Assembly: GCF_001552595.1 (NCBI RefSeq)
Contig: NZ_BCRM01000007.1
Location: 1 to 64,000 of the forward strand
Direction: 5' to 3'
DNA length: 64,000 nt
DNA from: Rhodococcus erythropolis NBRC 15567
GTDB lineage: Bacteria > Actinomycetota > Actinomycetes > Mycobacteriales > Mycobacteriaceae
The translations under genes were made by a program, and so were the position numbers. Every line of letters begins with the position of its first letter. The first letter of the stretch is position 1. The notes beneath the pieces were generated by a model. That model made no database searches, was not told where the DNA came from, and worked only from the letters and a program-made list of their open reading frames with translations. Below are positions 57,284 to 64,000 of this stretch, in pieces.

Positions 57284-58111
57284 CTAAAGCCCTTCGCGTT
57301 CCATAGCGTCGTCGACGGCGTCGCGAACCGACTCGAAATCCTTGCCGGCCATCATCGCTTCGCCCATCGCGGCATCGATACGATCGGCGACGACGGCGTA
57401 CCGACGCTCCCAGTTCTCCTTGTCCTCCCGCCAGTAACCCATCACGTGCATGCGGGGTGCCGGGATTTCCCATGTTCGACGCAGATGGGCGCGGATGCGT
57501 CTGGCGGTCGCGGCCTCGACTGCGCACCAGATGTAGCCCTCGCCGGGAGGCAGGGGAATGGCAGCCAATTCGGCGAGCAGTGAGTCTGCTTCGTCGATCC
57601 ATCGGTAGTTAGCGGCGGCGCGCGTCGTGAACGTCTGCTGTTCGCTCGGCGCGGGCACCTGTGCAATGACGTGGATCGGTAGACCGTCGGGTGCTTCTTC
57701 CAAGATCCGCCCGATCGCAGGCAGTGCGGCGTGATCGGCGACGAGTAGCAGCCAGTCGCACTCTGCCGGCGGCTTGAACCACCCGCTCGCAGTCGAAAGA
57801 TGGACGGTCTCGCCCGGTTGCGCATTCTCGGCCCAGAGCGCAGCTCCGCCGTGGCCGTGGAGAACGAAGTCGATCTCCAGTTCGTTCTTCGAGGGCTGCC
57901 AGCGCCGGACCGTGTAACTACGGGCGTGAGGGGGGTCGAGGGGGAATCTGACGAGCACCCGTTCGTCGGGGCTCCCGCTCGTCTCGAAGTCGCTCAGGCC
58001 CGCACCGCCGAAGGTGATTCTGCGCATCTTAGGTGTCACCTGCTGCGTTCTCGTCACGGTTGCCTGGTGGCGCGGAGCTTCGTCCTTCGGGGGTGTTTCC
58101 ACGACGCTCAT
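57284..58111 (-). CDS. Siderophore-interacting protein (FAD/NADPH ferric reductase)
   Basis: Flavin ferric-siderophore reductase of 275 residues, ViuB/SIP type. The FAD-binding barrel is about residues 15-125 (QQVTPKMRRITFGG, PHARSYTVRRW with the R-S-Y-T motif, and FVLHGHGGAALWAENAQPG). The NADPH domain SIP has DWLLLVADHAALPAIGRIL, GYIWCAVEAATARRIRAHL and GYWREDKENWER at the C-terminus. It reduces Fe(III) in imported siderophores to release iron. The start ATG is in the gap to nrdH. No iron box was identified with confidence, and no siderophore genes adjoin it. Confidence 0.92.
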   Translation of the reverse strand: MSVVETPPKDEAPRHQATVTRTQQVTPKMRRITFGGAGLSDFETSGSPDERVLVRFPLDPPHARSYTVRRWQPSKNELEIDFVLHGHGGAALWAENAQPGETVHLSTASGWFKPPAECDWLLLVADHAALPAIGRILEEAPDGLPIHVIAQVPAPSEQQTFTTRAAANYRWIDEADSLLAELAAIPLPPGEGYIWCAVEAATARRIRAHLRRTWEIPAPRMHVMGYWREDKENWERRYAVVADRIDAAMGEAMMAGKDFESVRDAVDDAMEREGL

Positions 58112-58237
58112 GGTAGGTCCGAGTAGTGGTTTTCAGATGCTGTCAGGCCTGCGACCGAAATGTGACGGGCGACACGCCGACGCGCCGGAAGATGTGTGCG
58201 CTGAACTGGGGCTACCTGGGAATTTCAACGATGTGAC

Positions 58238-58286
58238 TCACAACATCTCGCGTTATGTGTTTCTGTCGGCCACTAGGTGTAGTGTC
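58238..58286 (+). promoter_or_regulatory. NrdR-box-like pair upstream of nrdH
   Basis: CCACTAGGTGTAGTGT (58271-58286) fits the NrdR consensus ACACWATATATWGTGT well, with arms CACTA/TAGTG. A weaker match, TCACAACATCTCGCGT (58238-58253), lies 33 bp upstream, close to the three-turn spacing of paired NrdR boxes. NrdR represses ribonucleotide reductase genes when dATP is plentiful. No other feature was seen in 58112-58402. Confidence 0.6.
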
Positions 58287-58402
58287 TTGAGCACTGAGAG
58301 ACCACAACGCGGAACGCCTCGAGCGAGACTCCGGCAATCGGTCGAATCGGTGCTGAACATCACTACATCGGCCTTTGTTGGCTAAGCGAAAGAGGGACTC
58401 TC

Positions 58403-58633
58403 ATGAGCATCACCGTCTACACCAAGCCCGCTTGCGTTCAGTGCAATGCCACCTACCGCGCCCTCGACAAGGCCGGTCTCGAATACAACATCATCGACAT
58501 CACCGAGGATGCCGAAGCCCGCGACTACGTCATGGCTCTCGGGTACCTCCAGGCGCCCATCGTGGTTGCCGGTGAAGATCACTGGTCGGGTTTCCGTCCC
58601 GATCGCATCAAGACCCTGACCGTCGCTGCTTGA
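58403..58633 (+). CDS. nrdH: NrdH glutaredoxin-like electron donor
   Basis: Small redoxin of 76 residues that reduces class Ib ribonucleotide reductase. It has the active-site CVQC (PACVQCNAT, residues 11-14), glutaredoxin size, and the C-terminal WSGFRPDRI motif characteristic of NrdH, which lets thioredoxin reductase rather than glutathione reduce it. Ribosome site AGAGGG precedes the ATG. First gene of nrdHIE, under NrdR-box control. Confidence 0.96.
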   Translation: MSITVYTKPACVQCNATYRALDKAGLEYNIIDITEDAEARDYVMALGYLQAPIVVAGEDHWSGFRPDRIKTLTVAA

Positions 58634-58715
58634 AGCGCCGCAGTGTCGGCGGTGGACACCTCCGCCGACACATCTGAGTAGTTCCGGGCACCGTACAAGA
58701 AAATGGTGACAACCG

Positions 58716-59195
58716 ATGACTTCGCTGGTCTATTTTTCCAGCGTGTCGGAGAACACCCACCGATTCGTTCAACGTCTCGGCCTGCCTGCGACACGTATAC
58801 CTATCCATGACCGTGACGGCTCATTTCGTGTAAACGAGCCCTATGTGCTGATTCTGCCCACCTATGGTGGCGGGGTCACCGTGACAGGGCGCGACACCAG
58901 TTATGTGCCGAAGCCGGTCATTCGTTTTTTGAACAATCCACACAACAGGTCGTTGATCAGAGCAGTGATCGCGGCGGGAAACACCAATTTCGGTGAGTCC
59001 TTTTGCTATGCAGGAAACATCATTTCCCAGAAATGCCACGTTCCTTTTCTGTACCGGTTCGAACTCATGGGCACTGCCGAGGATGTCGACCGAGTACGAG
59101 AAGGCTTGGGGGAGTTCTGGAATCATCTCGAAACAGAGAAGGAGCACGGGCAGTGGCGCCAACCATCACTGACACGATCGCGGCAGGAAGCGTAG
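58716..59195 (+). CDS. nrdI: NrdI flavodoxin-like protein
   Basis: FMN protein of 159 residues. It supplies the oxidant (superoxide/peroxide) to assemble the Mn(III)2-tyrosyl radical of NrdF. The N-terminal [19 protein letters not shown] is the flavin phosphate loop, and [21 protein letters not shown] and [13 protein letters not shown] are family-specific. It lies between nrdH and nrdE, as in most class Ib operons. Its 3' end overlaps the nrdE start by 43 bases. Confidence 0.96.
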   Translation: MTSLVYFSSVSENTHRFVQRLGLPATRIPIHDRDGSFRVNEPYVLILPTYGGGVTVTGRDTSYVPKPVIRFLNNPHNRSLIRAVIAAGNTNFGESFCYAGNIISQKCHVPFLYRFELMGTAEDVDRVREGLGEFWNHLETEKEHGQWRQPSLTRSRQEA

Positions 59196-61336
59196 AGCGT
59201 GATGCACGCGGCGGCGATTCCACCAACGGTCTCGACTACCACGCACTCAATGCCATGCTCAACCTGTACGGCGCCAACGGTGAGATCCAGTTCGAGATGG
59301 ATGTCGCTGCAGCCCGTCAGTACTTCTTGCAGCACGTCAACCAGAACACCGTGTTCTTCCACAACCTCGACGAGAAGCTGGACTACCTCGTCGAGGAAAA
59401 CTATTACGAGCCCGAGGTTCTCGATCAGTACTCACGTACTTTCGTGAAGTTCCTGATCGATCACGCGTACGCCAAGAAGTTCCGCTTCCCGACGTTCCTG
59501 GGTGCATTCAAGTACTACACCTCCTACACGCTCAAGACCTTCGACGGTAAGCGCTACCTCGAGCGTTTCGAAGATCGTGTCTGCATGGTTGCGCTCACCC
59601 TGGCCGCAGGCAACGAAGACCTGGCCGTCGAACTCGTCGACGAGATCATCGCCGGACGCTTCCAGCCCGCCACCCCGACGTTCCTGAACTCGGGCAAGAA
59701 GCAGCGCGGTGAGCCCGTGTCCTGCTTCCTGCTTCGTATCGAAGACAACATGGAGTCCATCGGCCGCTCCATCAACTCGGCACTGCAGCTGTCCAAGCGC
59801 GGTGGCGGAGTTGCCTTGCTGCTCACCAATGTTCGTGAGCACGGCGCCCCGATCAAGAAGATCGAGAACCAGAGTTCGGGTGTCATCCCGATCATGAAGC
59901 TTCTCGAGGACTCGTTCTCCTACGCCAACCAGTTGGGTGCGCGTCAGGGCGCCGGCGCCGTGTACCTCCATGCGCACCACCCCGACATCTACCGCTTCCT
60001 CGACACCAAGCGTGAGAACGCCGACGAGAAGATCCGCATCAAGACGCTCTCTCTCGGCGTCGTGATCCCGGACATCACTTTCGAACTGGCGAAGAAGAAC
60101 GAGGACATGTACCTGTTCTCGCCGTACGACGTCGAGCGCATCTACGGAGTTCCGTTCTCCGACATCAACGTCTCCGAGAAGTACTACGAGATGGTCGACG
60201 ACAAGCGAATTCGCAAGTCCAAGATCAAGGCTCGCGAGTTCTTCCAGACCGTCGCCGAATTGCAGTTCGAATCGGGCTACCCCTACATCATGTTCGAGGA
60301 CACGGTGAACCGGGCAAACCCGATCGAAGGCAAGATCACTCACTCGAACCTGTGCTCGGAGATCCTGCAGGTTTCGACGCCTTCACTGTTCAACGACGAC
60401 CTGTCCTACTCGAAGGTCGGCAAGGACATCTCCTGCAACCTGGGTTCGCTGAACATCGCGAAGACCATGGACTCGCCCGACTTCGCCAAGACCATCGAAG
60501 TGTCGATCCGCGGATTGACGGCAGTGTCCGACCAGACGCACATCTATTCGGTGCCGTCGATCGAGCAGGGCAACAACGACTCTCACGCCATCGGCCTCGG
60601 TCAGATGAACCTGCACGGATACCTCGCTCGTGAGCGGATCTTCTACGGCAGTGAAGAAGGCATCGACTTCACGAACATCTACTTCTACACCGTGCTGTTC
60701 CACGCACTGCGTGCGTCGAACAAGATCGCCATCGAGCGCGGCTCGTACTTCAAGGGTTTCCCGGAGTCGAAGTACGCCTCGGGTGAATTCTTCGACAAGT
60801 ACACCGACCAGGTCTGGGAGCCTGCAACCGACAAGGTTCGCGGACTCTTCGCCGATGCGAAGCTGCACATCCCCACCCAGGACGACTGGCGTGAGCTGAA
60901 GGCTTCGGTTCAGAAGCACGGTATCTACAACCAGAACCTTCAGGCCGTCCCGCCGACCGGCTCGATCTCGTACATCAACTACTCCACCAGCTCTATCCAC
61001 CCGGTGGCGTCGAAGATCGAGATCCGCAAGGAAGGCAAGATCGGTCGCGTCTACTACCCGGCGCCCTACCTGACCAACGACAACCTGGAGTACTACCAGG
61101 ATGCCTACGAAATCGGGTACGAGAAGATCGTCGACACCTATGCTGCCGCAACGCAACACGTCGACCAGGGCCTGTCGCTGACGCTGTTCTTCAAGGACAC
61201 CGCCACCACACGCGACATCAACAAGGCGCAGATCTACGCGTGGCGTAAGGGCATCAAGACGCTGTACTACATCCGTCTGCGTCAGATGGCACTCGAAGGC
61301 ACCGAGGTCGAGGGCTGCGTTTCCTGCATGCTGTAA
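59153..61336 (+). CDS. nrdE: Ribonucleoside-diphosphate reductase alpha subunit, class Ib
   Basis: Catalytic subunit of 727 residues that makes deoxyribonucleotides. Visible active-site segments: [22 protein letters not shown] (first cysteine, in parts [14 protein letters not shown] and SCFLL), [15 protein letters not shown] with the thiyl cysteine region, [11 protein letters not shown], and the C-terminal EGCVSCML, which carries the cysteine pair re-reduced by NrdH. No long N-terminal ATP cone is present, as expected for class Ib. The long frame begins at 59003; the GTG at 59153 is preferred for its ribosome site (GAGAAGGAG, about 59136) and standard start. A hairpin follows at 61351. Confidence 0.96.
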   Translation: MAPTITDTIAAGSVERDARGGDSTNGLDYHALNAMLNLYGANGEIQFEMDVAAARQYFLQHVNQNTVFFHNLDEKLDYLVEENYYEPEVLDQYSRTFVKFLIDHAYAKKFRFPTFLGAFKYYTSYTLKTFDGKRYLERFEDRVCMVALTLAAGNEDLAVELVDEIIAGRFQPATPTFLNSGKKQRGEPVSCFLLRIEDNMESIGRSINSALQLSKRGGGVALLLTNVREHGAPIKKIENQSSGVIPIMKLLEDSFSYANQLGARQGAGAVYLHAHHPDIYRFLDTKRENADEKIRIKTLSLGVVIPDITFELAKKNEDMYLFSPYDVERIYGVPFSDINVSEKYYEMVDDKRIRKSKIKAREFFQTVAELQFESGYPYIMFEDTVNRANPIEGKITHSNLCSEILQVSTPSLFNDDLSYSKVGKDISCNLGSLNIAKTMDSPDFAKTIEVSIRGLTAVSDQTHIYSVPSIEQGNNDSHAIGLGQMNLHGYLARERIFYGSEEGIDFTNIYFYTVLFHALRASNKIAIERGSYFKGFPESKYASGEFFDKYTDQVWEPATDKVRGLFADAKLHIPTQDDWRELKASVQKHGIYNQNLQAVPPTGSISYINYSTSSIHPVASKIEIRKEGKIGRVYYPAPYLTNDNLEYYQDAYEIGYEKIVDTYAAATQHVDQGLSLTLFFKDTATTRDINKAQIYAWRKGIKTLYYIRLRQMALEGTEVEGCVSCML

Positions 61337-61350
61337 AGGGCTCCGCCCCC

Positions 61351-61390
61351 GTGCGCCTTTTCGGTAGTGGTTACTACCGAAAAGGCGCAC
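61351..61390 (+). terminator. Terminator after nrdE
   Basis: A perfect 18-bp stem beginning GTGCGCCTTTTCGGTAGT (61351-61368, pairing with 61373-61390), loop GGTT, 14 bases after the nrdE stop. It separates nrdHIE from the opposing gene pair and from nrdF. Confidence 0.8.
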
Positions 61391-61397
61391 AGGGGTA

Positions 61398-61610
61398 TCA
61401 AGCCGGCGGACGGCCTGGACCGTGCATCTTGCCGGCATTCTTCGGCATTCGACCGTGCTCGGTGAGTGCGCGCCGAAGGAGAAACTCGATCTGGGCGTTG
61501 GTACTTCGGAGATCGTCGGCGGCCCAGCGGGCAAGCGCGTCGTGCACCGCTGGGTCCAACCGAAGCAGGATCTTCTTACGCTCCGATCTCGGAGCTGGAT
61601 CCGTGGCCAT
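61398..61610 (-). CDS. Small ribbon-helix-helix-like protein
   Basis: A 70-residue basic protein. Residues 11-25 (RKKILLRLDPAVHDA) form the beta strand and first helix of an Arc/MetJ-like ribbon-helix-helix, followed by helix two (ALARWAADDLRSTNAQIEFLLRRAL), then a disordered Gly/Pro tail (MHGPGRPPA). It is a probable DNA-binding protein or antitoxin-like regulator. It lies 12 bp after the SPFH gene in the same direction and may be co-transcribed with it. No toxin gene adjoins it. Function unknown. Confidence 0.75.
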   Translation of the reverse strand: MATDPAPRSERKKILLRLDPAVHDALARWAADDLRSTNAQIEFLLRRALTEHGRMPKNAGKMHGPGRPPA

Positions 61611-61622
61611 GTGGCCTTTCCT

Positions 61623-62540
61623 TTACTGGTAGAGCGAACCGGTGTTCAGCACCGGTTGTGCGTCGCGGTCGCCGCACAGCACGACCAGAAGGTTACTGAT
61701 CATCGTCGCCTTGCGTTCCTCGTCGAGTTCGACGACGTGCTTTTCCTCGAGCTGCTTGAGTGCCATGTCGACCATGGACACCGCGCCTTCGACGATTTGC
61801 TTGCGGGCGGCGATCACTGCACCCGCTTGCTGGCGCCGAAGCATTGCGCTGGCGATCTCGGGTGCATACGAGAGCCTGTTGATGCGTGTCTCGATAACTT
61901 CGACACCCGCCGCACGCACGCGGGCGTGAACCTCCTCCGACAAGGTGGTGGTGATGATATCGGCGTTCTCGCGCAACGAGACTCGGCCTTCGGCGTCGTA
62001 CGGGTAGCTGCCGGCGATATGGCGGACTGCCGCCTCGGTCTGCACCGAGACGAACTCCTCGTAGTCGTCCACCTGGAATGAGGCGAGCGCTGTGTCGGCA
62101 ACTTGCCAGACGACCACCGCCGAGATCTCGATGGGATTTCCGTCGGCGTCGTTCACTTTCGCCTGACCGGTCTCGTGGTTTCGGATACGCGTAGAGATCG
62201 ATCGACGGACCGTCAGCGGATTTGTCCATCGCAGGCCCGGCGTGCGCAGGGTGCCGCTGTACGAGCTTCCCAGGAGTTGAAGGACTCGGGCTTGATTCGG
62301 TTGCACCAAGGTCAGGCCCATCAGCAGGGGGAGTGACGCGATGAACAGCACCACACCGACCGGAATCAGGGCGAAGAGTCCCAGAACTCCGCCAACGACG
62401 GACAGCGCGATTCCGGCCAGGAAGAGAAGTACGCCGCCGAGGAGCATCCAGCTGCCGGACAGGTCCCAGCCTGGGCGTTCGGCGATCGTTGTGGTGGCGA
62501 CTCCGGTCGGTTTCTCGGCCACGGTGGGTGTGCTGGTCAT
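61623..62540 (-). CDS. SPFH/band-7 membrane protein
   Basis: A 305-residue stomatin-like protein. A polar N-terminus is followed by two close hydrophobic segments (about residues 32-75: [20 protein letters not shown] and [20 protein letters not shown]). Next comes the SPFH domain ([36 protein letters not shown]) and a coiled-coil flotillin-like stretch ([20 protein letters not shown]). A C-terminal tail ends LNTGSLYQ. The ATG at 62540 (MTSTPT) has AAGCGAG upstream; one at 62558 is possible. Likely role: organising membrane microdomains. It lies between nrdE and nrdF on the opposite strand. Confidence 0.82.
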   Translation of the reverse strand: MTSTPTVAEKPTGVATTTIAERPGWDLSGSWMLLGGVLLFLAGIALSVVGGVLGLFALIPVGVVLFIASLPLLMGLTLVQPNQARVLQLLGSSYSGTLRTPGLRWTNPLTVRRSISTRIRNHETGQAKVNDADGNPIEISAVVVWQVADTALASFQVDDYEEFVSVQTEAAVRHIAGSYPYDAEGRVSLRENADIITTTLSEEVHARVRAAGVEVIETRINRLSYAPEIASAMLRRQQAGAVIAARKQIVEGAVSMVDMALKQLEEKHVVELDEERKATMISNLLVVLCGDRDAQPVLNTGSLYQ

Positions 62541-62564
62541 GCGGGACTCGCTTTCCATCGGTAA

Positions 62565-62585
62565 GTGATATTTAATTGATATCAC
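62565..62585. promoter_or_regulatory. Inverted repeat upstream of the SPFH gene
   Basis: GTGATAT (62565-62571) and ATATCAC (62579-62585) are perfect arms around TTAATTG. The site covers the likely promoter of the leftward SPFH-RHH pair and lies upstream of the NrdR boxes of nrdF. It resembles PadR/GntR-type operators in form. The RHH protein encoded downstream is another possible binder. Confidence 0.5.
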
Positions 62586-62615
62586 ATTTTTTGTACTCGT
62601 GAAGGGGCGCGTGCG

Positions 62616-62663
62616 ACACATGTTGTTGTGTTGGCATCGCGGACCCGACACAACGGGTAGTGT
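62616..62663 (+). promoter_or_regulatory. Paired NrdR boxes upstream of nrdF
   Basis: ACACATGTTGTTGTGT (62616-62631) and ACACAACGGGTAGTGT (62648-62663) both match the consensus ACACWATATATWGTGT at 12 of 16 positions. Their starts are 32 bp apart, the three-turn spacing typical of NrdR tandem sites. They show that nrdF, although separate, is co-regulated with nrdHIE. Confidence 0.8.
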
Positions 62664-62701
62664 TCAGGCAAGCCAACATTCGGCAGTATCTCTCTCGCTA
62701 G

Positions 62702-63676
<975 letters not shown>

Positions 63677-63688
63677 AGCGACCTATAT

Positions 63689-63730
63689 ACCGAAGCCCGA
63701 CTCCTGCACACGCGGGAATCGGGCTTCGGT
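63689..63730. terminator. Stem-loop after nrdF
   Basis: ACCGAAGCCCGA (63689-63700) pairs with TCGGGCTTCGGT (63719-63730). The inner part also pairs with one G-T, giving an extended hairpin between the convergent nrdF and NUDIX genes. Confidence 0.7.
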
Positions 63731-63749
63731 CGTCGATGGGGGGAGTGGG

Positions 63750-64000
63750 TCAGCGCAGAAACCACGCTTCCGGCTTGTCCAGCAATGCTTTTGCGAGGCG
63801 CAGACGCGAGGTTTCCGTCATGTCTGAAGGCAATTCGCTCGGCGCGAACCACGCGACCTCGAGGTTTTCGTCGTCCGCCACGTGTGCATCTCCGCCGGTC
63901 CACCTGGCCAGGAAGCAGACGTCGAGGTACTGAGTTACGTCACCATTGGGGTACGTAATGGGTTCTGTGACATCGACACTCGTGATCCGAATCAATTCGG
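63750..64000 (-). CDS. NUDIX hydrolase, C-terminal part (continues past window end)
   Basis: The reading frame is open to base 64000, so this is the last about 83 residues of a longer protein. It reads ELIRITSVDVTEPITYPNG, DVTQYLDVCFLARWTGG, ENLEVAWFAPSELP and ends LDKPEAWFLR. This is the region after the Nudix box in ADP-ribose/nucleotide pyrophosphatase-like proteins, and the Nudix box itself would lie beyond the window. The internal TTG at 63995 is not a believable start. Substrate unknown. It converges on nrdF. Confidence 0.8.
   Translation of the reverse strand, partial: ELIRITSVDVTEPITYPNGDVTQYLDVCFLARWTGGDAHVADDENLEVAWFAPSELPSDMTETSRLRLAKALLDKPEAWFLR

Overview
The window is chromosomal DNA from a high-GC actinobacterium. 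The gene order prfB, mscS-like, proline-rich membrane gene, ftsE, ftsX, smpB, then tmRNA, is the arrangement known from mycobacteria and their relatives. The tmRNA tag decodes as ADSNQRDYALAA. The gene content is rich in acyl-CoA metabolism and cyclopropane-synthase-type methyltransferases. Together these point to the Mycobacteriales, most likely Rhodococcus or a close Nocardiaceae genus; the genus is an inference.

Layout. 1-5653: an uptake-and-catabolism island, with a TauABC-like ABC transporter, two isopenicillin-N-synthase-type 2OG-Fe(II) oxygenases (one cut by the window edge) and a cytosine-deaminase-type amidohydrolase. 5660-10143: an acyl-CoA synthetase and two acyl-CoA dehydrogenases. 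10253-13559: a NarL-type two-component system converging on a Tat-exported multicopper oxidase. 13697-14993: hisN and a beta-carbonic anhydrase. 15127-20774: the prfB-ftsEX-smpB block plus an EamA transporter. 20811-23967: a cupin-type XRE regulator divergent from a thioredoxin-reductase-like flavoprotein, then an SDR-DUF2867 gene. 24034-24401: ssrA. 24494-27784: a secreted phosphodiesterase, a DUF222-HNH protein and a GNAT. 27838-33880: a tightly overlapping six-gene lipid-modification operon with two tandem cyclopropane-synthase-type methyltransferases. 33904-38953: paired fluoride channels, pgm, an MFS transporter, and a MauE/DsbA-like thiol pair. 39099-43739: tRNA-Ala, a flavoprotein, a stand-alone adenylation-carrier-thioesterase enzyme, and a lipocalin. 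43821-46954: cobW-bluB and a DEAD-box helicase. 47183-51226: a molybdopterin cluster (moaE, moaC-mog fusion, moeA, divergent moaA-moaD). 51444-53311: an AT-rich two-gene insertion encoding an OLD/ABC-type ATPase (DUF3696-like C-terminus) and a PIN-like nuclease. 53657-58111: nadE, a nucleosidase, a META-domain lipoprotein, TetR/FMN reductase, and a siderophore-interacting flavoprotein. 58403-63676: class Ib ribonucleotide reductase nrdHIE, and nrdF separated from it by an RHH gene and an SPFH gene. The window ends inside a NUDIX gene.

The strongest candidate for something undescribed is the AT-rich ATPase plus PIN pair at 51444-53311. It has the form of a compact two-gene phage-defence module set into housekeeping DNA. 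Next is the A-PCP-TE enzyme at 40424-42958, whose adenylation domain lacks the aspartate that normally binds the amino group of an amino acid. Several clear palindromic operators are recorded, as are several probable leaderless starts, one probable CTG start, and NrdR-box pairs ahead of both nrd transcription units.
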